NCBI RefSeq assembly: GCF_033958435.1
Contig: NC_134139.1
Location: 202,227,501 to 202,291,500, forward strand
Direction: 5' to 3'
Source of the DNA: Carettochelys insculpta
Lineage: Eukaryota; Chordata; Testudines; Carettochelyidae
DNA: 64,000 nt
Made by a program: the position numbers and the translations under genes. The notes beneath the pieces were generated by a model. The model was not told the origin of the DNA. It did no database searches and saw nothing but the letters and a program-made list of their open reading frames with translations. Of the stretch, positions 1 to 12,214 are shown in pieces. Each line of letters opens with the position of its first letter. Position 1 is the stretch's first letter.

Positions 1-1635
1 TTTCACAGCCGAGCTACCACGGCTTCCTGGTCTTAGCCCTGAGTGTTATGCACAGCCGTCTTTCGGAGGCTGCTCCCTGCTTCGCTGGTGGATGGGCAAG
101 GAGAGAGCAATGAAGCCAGGTCCCTGGAGATCCTCTCTGTGAGCAGCAGGCTGGTGTGTGCCCAAGCCGTATCTTGTTCATGTATTTGAACAGCAGCCTG
201 TTGCTTTGGTATCTAAAAGAGAAAGCAAGGAAAGCAGGGCAAAAAGTAGGCCCAGCAAGAACTGGACCAACCCAAGCCCTCCTCCCTCACTGCTTCTGGA
301 GGGTAGCAAGGGAAGGAAAGTCGCTCCATGCACCCCAACTTTCCATTAGCACAGACCATGTCTTACCTTTGCCTCAGCAGGGCCTTTTCTCTGAGCTGCT
401 GGAGTCCCTCATCTAAACGCCCTCCTCTGCTCTGCCCGTGGCTGAGAAGCAAACTGGCAAACAATTTCTTTTGACCTCCTAAGGTGAGGGAGCGAGGGAG
501 GGAGCTGCCCGCAGGTGCCTTGGAGCCTGCAAATGGAGAGACACACGGGCTGTGAGGAGGGACCCATGAGTGCCAGATTGCTGAAGTAGTTCCTGAGGGA
601 GGTTGGGTGGAGGCTGGGATCAGAGGCATGGAAGAGGGGAAATGAGAATCAGGGTGGTCCAGGGGCACCCAGGCACAAGGGGGCACGTGGAGGTAGCCAG
701 CTTGTTTGTGCCCCTGCTTCAGGGGAAGCTGGACAATTGTGGGATGCCCTAATTCCCAAATGCTCCTCAGTGGCCTGACTCTCACCTGCGTGGAGATGTC
801 CCCAGATACACTGTGCTCACACCAGGCTTTCCCCTGTCGTCGTGAAGCTGCGACCAACTCTGTCTCGCACAAAGCAAAGAACTGGCCTTAGCTGAGCCTT
901 CCCACATCCCCAACGAGCCGGACATGCCGCCTGATTCCAGCTGGCCTTGGTCCTTGGCCTTCTGCCCTTGGCCTTGCTCCTACTTAGGCCTTTCACTGTT
1001 ACAGCTGGAAGCGTGTCCACTTCAGCCAGGCCAAGCTACATTTGTCACCTTTCTAAAGGATGGTAACTGGTCACCCAAGGCCCCGCCCCTGCTCTGCCTT
1101 GTTCCCCAGAAGCCCTACCCCAGCTCCACCTCTTATCTCTAGGCCTGCCCCCTTCTCTGCCTCTTTTCCCCCAAGGTCCCGACTCCGCATTGCTCTCCCC
1201 CATCCCACCCTTGAGCAAAAAACCCTGGGCATAAGGTCTTGTCAAATAGCATGCAGATGAACACGCACCAAAACCCAAGCGATCCATGTCAACACTGAAT
1301 AGGTGGTGATCCTAGGCTGAGCTAACTTGGGCATAACAGCTGCTTGCCATACTTGATGCCTTACAGAGGAGCCGGGGCGGGGCGGGGAGCCAGTAGAAAA
1401 AAACGAGCCTGATTTCAGGGGGCCTGGAGTATTAGGCCGGGTGGTGTGAGCAAGCTGGTCCCTGTCTTTCCCTAAAATTAGCTAGCGCCCGAGGCAGCTC
1501 TCTATGGAATTCCCATAGAGCCCAGTCCAAAGCCCAGACTTCTGTTGATTTCAGGGGCCTTTGTGTGCTCTGATAATGAGCTTCATCCAAAGACCTGAAT
1601 CTGCTGTCTTAAGGGTGACAGGCTCAACAACTCAA
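1..1635. other. no gene recognised; non-coding
   Basis: No open frame here resembles a known protein, and the longest frames are interrupted and lack splice-site support. Around 1369-1388 a G-rich run holds two overlapping GC-box motifs (GGGGCGGGG) with no transcription unit next to it. In mammals EFR3B lies tail to tail with POMC, so this side of POMC could hold its 3' end, but I saw no supporting exon. Confidence 0.5.
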
Positions 1636-1639
1636 AGCC

Positions 1640-1835
1640 ATGTAGGGATGAAAGGGACTTTATGACATCATCAAGTGGAGCCCTCTGTGCAGAGGCAGGA
1701 CAAAGTAAACCTAGATCAGCTCCAACAGGTGTTCAGCCAGCTTATCCTTAGAAGCCTCCAAGGTCGAGGATGCAGCAGCCTCCCTTGGAAGCCTATCCCA
1801 GTGCTCAGCCAAAACGTTGGCCACTTCTTTAGTAT
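1640..1835 (-). repeat. old CR1 LINE 3' fragment
   Basis: On the plus strand the segment follows the familiar reversed CR1 order: a 'gaaagggacttta...catcatcaagt' motif, then 'aaacctagatc', then 'cctcccttggaagcctatcccagtgctcagcc'-type sequence broken by many substitutions. This is the reverse complement of a CR1 3' region. The divergence suggests an old insertion with no coding capacity. Confidence 0.6.
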
Positions 1836-2165
1836 AGATCATCATCATCTTCCAACATCATTTCCCAGCCTTGTGGCTGCACTCGCTGAAGGGCAGCACT
1901 TTGCCCAATGGGTCTGATGTCTCCACTAAGAGTGCCATTTGTCCACCAGCTGACTCAGCATGCTAGAAATAAACATGTCAGGTGCGTTTAGTTTGGGGAC
2001 TATCCCCTGTCTGAAATGGGATCCAGTAGGGATGTGTTGAGCATTCAAGCCAAGCCACCACCATCGCCTTTGACCCTCCTGAGGGACAAGGGGCCTTAGA
2101 ACGGACAGCTTTGGAAACATGTGCCCCTTATTTAATCACTCTGAAGAAAGGGCTGTTCTCATTCT

Positions 2166-5100
2166 GCTGCGTACATCATGGGAATACGAAGCAGCCTTAG
2201 GAGTGGAACCTCTTGACAATAGACCAGAACTCCCCAGCTGGTGGCTGGGAATTATTTGATGTCCAAATAGCACCTGTCCTATGTAATCCTCTCACCTCCA
2301 TTGTTGTTCTGATGCTACTGTCAGTTGGTGGCTGCTGCTCCAACAGGCTTTCAGGAGGCAGGTTTCAACAACAGCGAGGAACGCAGGCAGGCTTCTGCAG
2401 CTGCACGTCAAAGGTAGGCGTAGGTTTCTCGTCTCGTCCTTCACCCCAGGGCGTCGCGAGGTGCCAGTGCTCCTCATCAGCCCTTAAGAACTAAATATAG
2501 CCAGAGAGCAGCAAGCAAAGCAGGCAATTGTGCCTTGCTTGCCTGCTAAGTGGGCTGCACCTTTTTCAGATTTTCACGGTTGCAATTAACTGCTGTTTTG
2601 CTGGAAGGAATAGGCCCAAGAATCCAAGATGTTAATGTAACTCTGCGACTCTATAGCCTGAGATGATGTCACACGTCTGGCGCATTCATGGACAGAGATC
2701 TCCATCGCCTTAGTCCCAACACCCCCTTTTATTATTAGCGGTGACTGTGACATTGTCTGAGACGTTGACTACCTTTTAGCGAAAGTTGGAGTCAGTTCTG
2801 CCAGCCCCTGGTTTTTGCCGCACTACCACAACCCTACCTCCGCTGTACCCCCATAGGCGTCACTAGAAGGACCAGGGTTGGAGGCAGTTTACTGCTTCCC
2901 AGGTTGTAACAATTCCCAGCTCCTTAATGTGAGAGAGCAACTGTACCAGTTAGGAATTGCGGTTTCTGATTTCCTTCATCTGCTTTCTCCATTCCAGGGT
3001 AGAGTTGTCAGCTCACCAGTCTGATCATAGGACTGTCTAAAACAATGAGGCTCCTCTGTTGGCACCCATGTCCACCAATGTTCCCTCCCATCTTTTCCAC
3101 CTATGTGCAGTTTTTTTCTATTCAGGTGCAGAATATTTTTCTACATGCACAGAGGCATGTGTCAATGTGCACCACCGAGAGCAACCACAAAACCCAGCTG
3201 CAGGCGCCCTACTCAGCAGCAAGGCAGAATCACTCCTGAACAGCTGCACAAGTGTACAGGGAACACTAACGTCCACCCTGTTGACTTCAGCAGGGGCCAC
3301 AGCTGCTTGCAACAGAAATTGGTCCCCTATTTAGCTCAGGGTCTGCTTGGAGGTCAGTGATCGTACAGCACCTAGCACAATGAAGCTATCTTCTTGGTTG
3401 GTCCTTAGGCACTGCCTTAATGGATGTGATTAACAATCTGCCCAAGCGCGGTGGCTTTGCATCACCAAGGCGAGAGTGATGCCTCCACTGAGGCTCATCC
3501 TGCTTCTCAAGCACACGGGGCCGTCTGGCATTGAGCCGACTTAATGCAAAAGCACCTATCAATGCTGGGCACTAAAGCGCCTGGGGATGCGGCTGTGGTT
3601 GGTGGGCTCACGTTGCAGTAATGGCCAAAGAGGTGTAGCAGCCGTCCGGCTGATCAGCACCCCAGGAAGGGTACAAATTGAGAGATCTCTCGGAGGGGCA
3701 GCTTCTGGTTCCTGCCCTAGGTAGAAATCCTGTTCCGGTCCCTGCCCTTGTCTTTCTTTCCCCACTCTAGAGACTCCAGCTCTCTCTTGGCCAGAGAGTC
3801 TCCCCTTTCTGCCCACCCTGGGTATGAGGAGTGGAGCTTGTAGCAGATTCCTGTGCACTCTGCAGGACGGAAGCACGCTCCCCTCTGGCCAGGTCCCCTC
3901 TCCAACTGGATGGCGAGTGGCCAGGCCATATCCAACTGGCAGAGCTGCCTTTTTCACTTGGCGGCAGCGCCACTTCCTGAACGTTGCCCCGGGGCCCCTC
4001 TATCTGTACAGAGGGGTGGCGGAGTCAAAATTCACGGTTGCTGAGACCCTGTGGTCAATGGAACGCCCCTGGCAGCTGCAGCAGCACTGATTTAATACCG
4101 GACTGCGGCTTAAAAGCAAGTCCGGCCCCAGGACCCATTTTATGCCCTGTGGATCTGTGAGCACCCCGGCAGGGAGAACAGGGGGTTTCACTCCTCCAGC
4201 CCTATTCCTACCCCTCCCACACCCACACCCACTGCCCAGTATCCTCGTCTCTGCTGGTGTTTGCTGGATCTTCCTCCCAGCAGGGAGGAACTGAGAACGG
4301 AAGTTTGACAGAAGGCGCAGGACAGCATGGAGTCGGGCGAAGGAGGCGCTCCGTCATTGGCTGGGAGGTGGGCTGGGCAGAGTGACTTAACAAGGCTTTG
4401 CCTTCTGCCATCAGCAAACATTGCGGACCCAGTCTAGCGTGGCCTTCCTGTCTCTTAACAGCTGCGGTAGGGATTTGTGGAGCAGGATTTGATTTCTCGC
4501 TGCATATCCCAGGCTGGTGCTCAGGAACGGTAGAGAGGGACGAGCCAATGCTCATTCAAACGTTGGCAAGGGTCATAAAACTTCCGTTGCAGTTGCAAAG
4601 AGAAAAGCTGGGCTCATGGCTTGAGCAAAGAGCTGGTGTCATCTCTTTCCCTTTGGCCGGATGAACATTGTGCTGATGATTTACCCACTGTGGGGTGCAG
4701 GAGCTCAATATAATTAATGGCAGTGCTTTGAGATCCTTTGATGGCCATTGCCCTAGGAGGACAAGTCACTGTTTCTTACTAATGCTTCACAAATGACCTA
4801 GCCTGTTCTGTGCGTGTTCTGCCTATCCCATCCCCTGAGATTATGACCTTTGGGCCAAAAGCACTGAGAACACCCCAACCTCAAGTATAAGCCAATCCCA
4901 AGCCTATAGAAGCCTTTTGAAAACACGGCCCGGCCCTGCTTGTCTCAGTGATGACCACCTCTGTCACCTGTTTGTCTCCCATAAGCATCTCCACCGAGCA
5001 GGCTGTGAACCTCTGCTCCAGCAGATAACCCCCTCAAGACCCACTGGGATACAGCAGGGAGCTGCCTGATGAGAGTAGCCAGGTAAGTAGCCTTTGGCTA

Positions 5101-5239
5101 GCTAGTCTACTAATTTGATCTTAGCATTAGCTATGCCATTGAAGGAGAGCCTGCACCCTCTATGGCCACGTCTACAGGGGCACCATCCGTCGGCAGAGGA
5201 ACCGTGGCAGTACCTCTGCCAACTGATACCATCTACGCT
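2166..5239. other. non-coding stretch with no gene seen
   Basis: No exon or RNA gene is recognisable. The stretch contains a copy of the 'TGTGCACCA' hAT-like family near 3105-3250 and short anonymous segments. The 'acagcacctagcacaatg' string at about 3366 resembles the end of an old SINE but is too short to assign. Overlapping frames near 3559-3973 and 4188-4664 are mutual shadows in GC-rich DNA. Confidence 0.5.
3105..3250 (+). repeat. hAT-like short element, diverged copy
   Basis: The copy shares the order 'gtgcagaatattttt', 'acatgcacagaggcatgtg' and 'atgtgcaccacc' with the better preserved copies at 35955-36110, 36219-36405 and 37774-37970. No terminal repeat or target duplication can be read in this copy, so its edges are approximate. 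Confidence 0.5.
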
Positions 5240-5738
5240 TAGGGCGACCATACCTCCCTATCCCAAATGCAGGACAGGGAGATGGGGGGGAGGGGTGGCT
5301 CCTCCCAGCTCTTCCAAGCCCCGGGGAGCCGGGAAGGAGGCAGCAGGTGTCTGCCCTGCCTGAACCCTGGGCCACGGCAGCCCCCAGCACTCTGGGAGCC
5401 CTGAGGAAGTGGCACAGATGGGGCAGCCGTGGTGCTTTCCCCACCTTCCCCGCGCCCTGAGGAAGCAGCAGGGACAGAGCAGCCATGCGCTTCCCCTCCT
5501 GGCCTTCTCCGAACCCCAGGGAAGCGTTAGAAACAGAGCAGCCAGCCATGCTCTCTCCCCTGCGCCCCTGCATCCCGGGGAAGGGGAACGTGGGCTAACG
5601 TGAGGCTTCCTGCTCTCCAGCCAGCAGCTGGCAGAAAACACGGGATATTTAGTCCTTTTTCTAAAATAAGTAGGGATGCCCCTTTAGTGCCCCAAATGCG
5701 GGACCATCCCACCAAAAATGGAACGGATGGTCACCCTA
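5240..5738. mobile_element. non-autonomous DNA transposon with TAGGGYGACCAT termini
   Basis: The left end reads TAGGGCGACCATACC and the right end, reverse complemented, reads TAGGGTGACCATCCG, giving imperfect terminal inverted repeats about 500 bp apart. The interior is GC rich, contains repeated 'aacagagcagcc' units, and has no transposase frame. Flanking octamers (TCTACGCT and TCCACACA) match at 5 of 8 positions, which would suit an old hAT-type duplication but is not decisive. Confidence 0.6.
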
Positions 5739-6097
5739 TCCACACACAAAAGCAGATGCAAAGAGCAGGCAGGCTGCTCAGCCATCTCTCGCCAGCATGG
5801 TTGACCAGAAGCCCTGTAAACAGGGCTGCCTGGGGAACTGGAGCCCTCTCTGTCGACAGACATGTCTACCCGGGCAGGCTGTCAAGCACGCACTGGTGAC
5901 AAAGGGGTTCTGGGGAAGAGGTAGAACACTGCTGGCTGAACAGCTGAGTTTAATTAACACACTCTTTACAGGGCTCTGTAATTGCGGAGACACTTGGTGA
6001 ATTTCACTGACAAAAGCCGAGGTTTGTAGACAGAAGCTGCCCATGCAGAGGTGACCTACCGGTGCCTGGGGCTGGCTCTTTATACGCATAACACAAA

Positions 6098-6185
6098 ACC
6101 AGTGTTGTAGCACTTTAAAAACTAACTAATATATGAGGTGATGAGCTTTCACGGGACAGACCCACTTCTTCAGCTCTGGAAATTC
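6098..6185 (+). repeat. body-only copy of the turtle hairpin retroposon
   Basis: The segment reads 'acaaaaccag', then 'tagcactttaaaaacta', then 'gaggtgatgagctttcacgg' and 'gacagacccacttcttcag'. It matches the body of the repeat at 18485-18893 but lacks the 'GAGAGGTAGCTGTGTTAGTC' head. It begins at the same head/body boundary where the fold-back copies end. Confidence 0.65.
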
Positions 6186-6999
6186 TGCTAGAAGCAGGTT
6201 GACACGCCATCCAGTTTGTTTCGTAGAGAGGGGCTTTGACAAAAGCAGCTCTGATCTTTCAGCTTTCACAGCAAAAAAAGAAAGTCACAGAAACAACAGA
6301 GGACCCAATGCGACTCAAACAGGGTCTCTTCCTTCCAGCCTCTGTCTAGTGTGGCAGGGCCAGTCTCACTCCTGGGCCCCAGCCTGGCTCACAGTCCTAC
6401 AGATAATCTGAGTCCTGTGGTCTAGGCCCCATGGGCCCCAGTCACTGTTTGGACTTCTGTCCCTTTGCTGACAGGGTGCTGGGCTGAGGGGCGCCGGTCT
6501 GCCTGGGGTGGGTAAGCTGCCCTCCCCAGCCACCAGCCAACCCCTGTGGTCGCATGGGGAAGAGGGTCCCCAAACACTCCCTGTGGGAGCTCTCCCCCTC
6601 CCCTGCTGACTCTGGCCAGGCTGCCTTTCTTGTCCTCAGCTCTCTAACTCTCCCCTGGTCTGTTGTTCTCTCCTCACCCCCTCCAACATCCTCTTCCACT
6701 CGCCTCCCCTTCTCCCAGCAGGGGAGGCTTTTTAAAGTCCCAGGGGCAGCCTGAAGCGAGTTCAGCTGGCCCTAAGTGACTTATCGCTGCCCCATCTCCG
6801 CTAGTTCCACAGCTCCTGGCTGCCCTGAAGTGACCCTGTGCTAATTAGCCAGGCCATCTCCACTTTATTTAGAACTGCTCGTCTCCCCATGTGCACCTTC
6901 TGTGCTAGGAACTAGACACATGGGCTTTTTCCAGCAGGGGACACTCAGGTTTGGGGGAACTACAGGGGAGGCCTGATTATAGCTGCAGGCATTCCAAGA

Positions 7000-7400
7000 T
7001 TAGAAAGGACCCCGGTGATCATCCGGTCTGACTTCCTGCTTACCCCAGCCCTGAGACCCGTCCGCAATAATGCCTAGCACAGGTGTTTTAGGAAAACATC
7101 CCACCTTGATTTATGATATCAGCAGGAAATTGCCTGATGAGACTAGCCAGGTACAGCCAGTGATGGAGACTGCACCACATCCCTTGGTAACTAGCACAAA
7201 TGGTAAATTACCCTGACTGTTAAATTGTGTGGCTTCGTTCCCACCTGAATTTATCTCACGTCAGCTTCCAGCCATTGAATTATATTATGTCTTTGTCTGC
7301 AAGACTGAAGAACCCATCGTTAAATATTTATTCCCCAGGTTGGTACTTACAGACTGTCATCAAGTCATCTCTGAAGTATGCTGGGATCTTTCTGGTGCTG
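7000..7400 (-). repeat. old CR1-like LINE fragment
   Basis: The plus strand shows the reversed CR1 order: 'gattagaaaggaccccggtgatcat', then a TGATGGAG-type motif, then 'cttccagccattgaattatatt' and 'tcaagtcatc'. It resembles the old CR1-like copy at 33420-34550, including the 'cagccattg' and 'tatttattccccaggt' portions. It is highly diverged and non-coding. Confidence 0.55.
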
Positions 7401-7849
7401 AAGCACCATAGAGATGGACCTTGTCTTGTGTCTGAAATTCCCTTTTTTCCAGTTTGAGAGAATTAGCCCTTGATATGCTTGAGAGTTGCTTCCCTTCCCG
7501 GTGACCATTCTGTCAAGGACGCATTACCGCATTCAGGCTAAAGAGTCGGTGAGAAAGAACATATGATGAATTTCATGCATCGGAACCATGAGTAATATCT
7601 TCATTATTGTTCCACTGGTAACTTTTTCAGTTCTTCAGTTCTTTTTCTTTTCTTTTATGTTAGTTCATCACGTCAATTTCACCCATGCTGAGCTTGGCCT
7701 CTGCAAGCATCTGCTATTATTAGTAGTAATTTTCATTCCCTTTTAATGTTTGCCGTGATTTTGATGCTGATGGGAGCTGCAGTCATCGTAGAAGTTTCTA
7801 TCACCTTTCGAAGCTTAAGATTGTAACTCATTTGCGTGTATATGTTTAC

Positions 7850-8215
7850 CTGCTTTAACCTTTTAAACTGCTCACTTGTTTCCTTTGCCCATATAATAAA
7901 TATTTAGATAGTTTGTTATAGGAGTGGCTACAAGTGTCTTTGGTGTGAGATTTCAAATGCAATTGACTTTGGGAAAGTAACTGGTCTTTGGGACTAAGTG
8001 TAGCCTGAATATTGCTGTGATCCTTGCTGAAAGGTACCATCTATCACAAAGGCAGGCTCACCTGAGTGGCGAGACGGATAGGAGTACCCATGGGTACTGT
8101 CTGTGACTCGGTGGTTTGGCTGTTATAGGGCCAGAGCAGCTTATACTTGGTGATGTGCCTGGTGAAATGTAAATATAGAACTCACCGCCACTTTGTGTCC
8201 GGGTTCTTAGCAGTC
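7850..8215. repeat. dispersed repeat, homologous to 31315-31690
   Basis: Shared blocks with the second copy include 'gtctttggtgtgagat', 'tttgggactaagtgtagcctga', 'gtgatccttgctgaaagg' and 'caaaggcaggctcacctg', in the same order and orientation. Length and low coding content suggest an LTR or another long non-coding repeat. No TG...CA termini or target duplication could be fixed. Confidence 0.5.
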
Positions 8216-8394
8216 TGCCCTGATGTTAGTACTCATGGTCTTGAGCTGCTGTGGAAGAGTTCAACAGAGAGTTCTGGGTCTAGTGGGCAGTTGCATTTCC
8301 AACATTCTCAACTCCCAGGCCACATCTACGCTGCAGTCAGGGAGTGTGGTAGCAGCATGCCTAGCCATGCCACAAAAACTTATAACCGTCATAT

Positions 8395-8570
8395 TGGGTC
8401 AGCCCAAAAGTCCATGTTCTGCCAGTGGCCAATGCCAGCTTTCCCAGAGGAATGAACAGAACAGGTAATCATCAAGTGATGTCTCCTGTATGCCCCATTC
8501 CCAGATTGTGACAAAAAGAGACTGGGGATGCCTTCCCTGCCCACCCGGGCTAGTAGACACTGATGAGTCT
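8395..8570 (-). repeat. CR1 LINE fragment
   Basis: The plus strand contains 'gtggccaatgccagctttcccag', 'aatcatcaagtgat' and the 'agactggggatgcc' block that characterise the reversed CR1 3' region also present at 11190-11835 and 19830-20010. An inverted-repeat element follows directly at 8577. Confidence 0.7.
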
Positions 8571-8576
8571 AATTAG

Positions 8577-8824
8577 GGTGCGTCTACACGAGGCACAAAC
8601 TTCAAAGTTAACTTTGAATTTAAGGACTACATCAAAGTAGCCAGCAGAGAGTCCACACACATTTTTTTCCCCTTACTTTGATGTCCTTACTCCGTTGCCC
8701 GGAAGGGGGGTAGTGTCCTACGTCAAAGTTTAACCTCAAAGTCGGGTGTGTGTAGACACTCTACTTCAAAGTTGTACTTCGAAGTAAGCAACTTTGAAGT
8801 TATTTTTGTAGTGTTGACACAGCC
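8577..8824. mobile_element. MITE with GTGCGTCTACAC-type termini
   Basis: The left end reads GGTGCGTCTACACGAGGC. The right end, reverse complemented, reads GGCTGTGTCAACACTACA. The interior is built from short dyads of the type AACTTTGAAGTT and CTTCGAAG. It belongs to the same superfamily as the larger elements at 25995-26687 and 48475-49183. The site-duplication length is unclear (TTAG and CTAG flank it). Confidence 0.65.
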
Positions 8825-9419
8825 TAGATCTTTTTTGAATCCGTACCCAGCCTGGCTTTGTTCTAACTAAATCAAAGTTAGTTCCAGTACAATAACAGCA
8901 AAGGTACGAGAGCATGGGTGGCTGTGCTGGCTAGCGTAGCCTGCACAGAACCTGGCTATGCATGGGAGTGGTTGTTACCCACGCTGCCAGGCTGAGCTCC
9001 CAGCGTTACTGGAGCTAGGACTGGTGTGATTTTAGAGAGACCCCAGCTAGCCTGAGGGTGTCTGCTGCAGTCACACCTCCTGACTGCAAAGTCAGCAGCT
9101 CCTGCATCAGTGTCTTCTCCTGGGAAGTCCATAAATGTTCCGCTAAGGAGCAACTGAAAGCTGGCTGATGGCATGGGGGTTTGACAGGCGCCTTTGTAAC
9201 CCACATACCTCTGGGTGTGGGTCACCGTCCTATGGAGCAGCACCCAGACCATTTACAGGGAGAAAGACTGAGTAACCTCGACAGCCTGAGCTGAGAGCTA
9301 GCCAGCTTTTAGCTCAAACTGTAGCAGCTCCTCCATTAAGCTCCAGAGGTGCCAGGTTCAAATCTGCCCATTACACCTTCATTCCCTTCACTGCTTGAGC
9401 AAGGGGTCAGGGTTTGGAG

Positions 9420-10110
9420 CAGAAGTGGCCAACCCTCGAGCCATGTGTGGCTCTTTGAATGAAGAAATGCGGCTCCAGCTCTGAGACATGCACCCGGGAG
9501 TATTCACCCCCATTCTGTGCACCCCCCCAACATCCCTTGCTCGGAGGGAGAAGCACGTGGTAGCAGCAGCAGCTCCAGTGATTCGCCAGCACTGGGGAGG
9601 GTGGAGCAGGCTGGGGGTGCCTGGCTCTGGGGGCAGGGAATTGGGCGAGAGCTTTACTGAGGCTCTACGTTCTCTGGAACACTGACTGCCTTTTCATGAC
9701 GTATGTGTACGGTGCTCAGTGGTGGATTAAGGTGTCATGGGCCCTGGGCCAGAGCATGTGGGGGGCCCATTTCCACCCCCCTTCCTGCAATCGCAACCCC
9801 CTTCTGAGCCATGGCCCCATCCTGTTCTGCCCCCTCCCCTCTGTACTCCTGTCCCCTTCCACCGACAGGCAGCCCTGTTCTGTCCCTCACCCCGCACAGC
9901 CTTGCAACCACTTTGCACTTTTCTTCCCCTCCCCTGAGCCTGGAGATGCTCTGTCCTTGTCCCCCAGCAATGGCCCTGGGCTGTAGCATGAGTCTGGGTG
10001 CTTGGACTTTCCGCACCCCTGTGCTTCTGCCAGGAACTGGGGTTGCGGGGGCTGGGCTGCCCCTTCCCTGCCTGCTGCTCCTGCTGCGGGGTGGGATCAG
10101 GGCCCAGGAG
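9420..10110. mobile_element. two hAT-like fragments in tandem, low certainty
   Basis: At 9420 the sequence 'cagaagtggccaaccctcgag' followed by 'gtgtggctctttgaa' resembles hAT termini that begin CAGTGGTGGCCAACC. At 9718 'cagtggtggattaaggtgtc' followed by 'gggccctgggcc' resembles a second hAT family. Matching right ends were not found, so the boundaries are approximate. Confidence 0.35.
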
Positions 10111-10119
10111 CAATGACAG

Positions 10120-11185
10120 TACAAAGATTTAGCTCTTTGGGTTTTGGCTTCTGCTTCCTGCATTTGCCCAGCTTATGTGGCTGGTCCCAGCTTTGCTAGA
10201 TTTATAGCTCTGTCCCTGAGTAGTTATTTTAAGCAGCAGTCTGAGGTTATTCCCCTTGGCATTCAGAACCGCTGCCCTTCCTGCAGCACTGCTGGGCTTG
10301 TCTAGGCTAAAACCGAGACATTGGGGGAGTGAAAGGAGGGCGATGCCATGCTAGCAAGCCAGCTCATGGACATAATCAGCCCTCAGGCTTCAGAGCATCA
10401 GCTGTTGGCTCTCTATGGCTCAGGAAGGAAATTCCCCCTCTGACTTGCCACCTTGTGTAATTGGCTGTGTGTACTACGAGGGTCTGGGCCACCACACGTC
10501 ACTCCTGGAGCTGTGAGAGATCGGCCACAGGTGTGCTCTGGAGGAGGAACACGGGCCACAATGATCAATGTGTGAGCAAGAGTGGCGGGATGCAGGATGC
10601 TGGAGCCCTACAGAGGGCTAGAGCGTCACTTGATGGACCGCAAGGGAGGTCTTTTGCAGTCCCTGAAGCTCTGGAGGATTACAGCAGCTGAGATCTGGCC
10701 AAAGGTCTAGAACAGCAAGTTCCCTGCCGCTCTCCAAGTCCAGCCTTGCATTCCTTCGACCTGTGGCATTGTTAGCCGTGCATTCCCCTCCGAAATGGGA
10801 GTGGGCTGAAATGGAGGCATTGTAGGGGGACTCTCCCCAGAGAATGCATCCCAAAGTGCACCTTCTGTGTGGGTCGGCGGCTCTGCACCTGCTCTGTGCT
10901 ACAGAAGTAAATCCATGTTAAGTCTAACTAAATCTACCCTACCCTACAATGCAACGCCCACCGATGTAACTTACCGACTGAAGAGCACCAGCTCTGGGAA
11001 AGGAGTGGTGCTTAGGTCACTGTAGGTAGGTCTGTGCAGTGCCTGTGTATACCCAGCATTGCCTACATGGATTGCTGCTGCTTTAAACACACTTGGTGAG
11101 GATGTGCGCCATGGAGCACGGTGTGGGTTCGTAAAACCGTTTCCATCACCGCAGCGGCTGTACCGTGACAAAAGGACATAACAAC
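10120..11185. other. non-coding stretch with no gene seen
   Basis: No exon is recognisable. The segment near 10940-11160 ('aatctaccctaccctac', 'cgatgtaacttaccgactg') looks like the interior of an inverted-repeat element, but its ends could not be paired. Confidence 0.4.
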
Positions 11186-11189
11186 GGCC

Positions 11190-11835
11190 GTACAGGGTCA
11201 TTGACCCCAGTGTCCGGATGGCCAATAGTGGCCAATGCCAGGTGCCCCAGAGGGAGGGAACAGAACAGGGAATCATCAAGTGATCCACCCCATCACCCAT
11301 TTCCAGTATTTGACAAACACAGGCCAGGTCACCACTCCTACCCAGATAACTAAGTATTAATGGACCTGTCCTCCATGAATTTATCTAGTTCTTTTTTGAA
11401 GCCTGTTAAAGTCCTGGTCTTCACAACTTCCTCCAGCAAGGAGTTCCACAGGGGTACTGTGCGCTGCACAAAGAAATACTTCTCTTTGTTTTTTTAAAAC
11501 CTGGTGCCTATTAATGTAAGGAGGTGACCCCTAGCTCTTGTGTTAGGGGAGCAAAGAAGAAATTGTTCCTTATTATATTACCCACACCAGAAACGATGTT
11601 ATAGACCTTGATCATATCCTCCTGAGTCTCCTCTTTTCTACCCTGAAAATTCCCAGTTTTTTTCTTCATCAGGCAGCCATTCTAACCCCCTCACCATTTT
11701 TGTTGCCCTTCTCTGAACTTTTTCCATGCCAAGACGTCTTCTTTTTTCTTTGATGAGGTAACCGCGCCGGCACATGGTGTTCAAGATGGGGGTGGTGTAC
11801 GGTGGATTTAGACCCAGAGATGCTGCGGAGACCTG
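11190..11835 (-). repeat. CR1 LINE 3' region
   Basis: The plus strand reads in order 'tagtggccaatgccaggtgc', 'aatcatcaagtgatcc', 'atggacctgtcctcc', 'ttccacaggggtactgtgcg', 'tgacccctagctcttgtg' and 'gttgcccttctctgaac'. That is the reverse complement of a turtle CR1 ORF2 end plus 3' UTR. Frameshifts remove any open frame. It lies just downstream of the POMC poly(A) signal. Confidence 0.8.
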
Positions 11836-11981
11836 CTTAGCTTGCAAAACCTTATTATTATTTGAATCCATCATTTACAGTATTGTACAGCTTGTTTAAA
11901 ATAGGAAAATAATCTGGCAGAGCAAAACTAGTTATGCACTCATCAAAGCATCTCTTTCCTTATATCTACAGTACGGATGGT

Positions 11982-11987
11982 TTTATT
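11982..11987 (-). promoter_or_regulatory. POMC: candidate POMC polyadenylation signal
   Basis: The minus strand reads AATAAA here, about 230 nt past the POMC stop codon at 12215-12217. I saw no other AATAAA between the stop codon and this site, so a short 3' UTR of about 250 nt is expected. Position and motif are direct observations; use of the site is inferred. Confidence 0.65.
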
Positions 11988-12214
11988 TCAATGGGTTGAT
12001 TTCTCAGCTGTGTACATTCCAAGTCAGAATAAGAACAAGAGCTCATCTCTTAACAGCAAACCGCATAAGAATAATAATTAGTAATTAACATAATAAGTGA
12101 TCATTGTAACTGTATCTAAATGAAACACATGCCAGTGGGATCTCGAAGCTAATTTAGGTCTCCCTGGGGATCTATCTGCAAGTTACATCCCCAGCCTCCA
12201 TGCCCTCCCTCTGC

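Noticed and set aside
1369..1388. G-rich run as a possible G-quadruplex or CpG promoter
   Set aside because: Only three full G4 runs and no exon or TATA nearby.
9727..10163. Overlapping 128-142 codon frames in a GC-rich block
   Set aside because: Low-complexity Pro/Arg/Gly-rich products typical of GC-rich non-coding DNA, next to hAT-like ends.
1..11900. EFR3B 3' exons expected from mammalian gene order
   Set aside because: No splice-bounded frame resembling it was recognised; gene order alone is not evidence.
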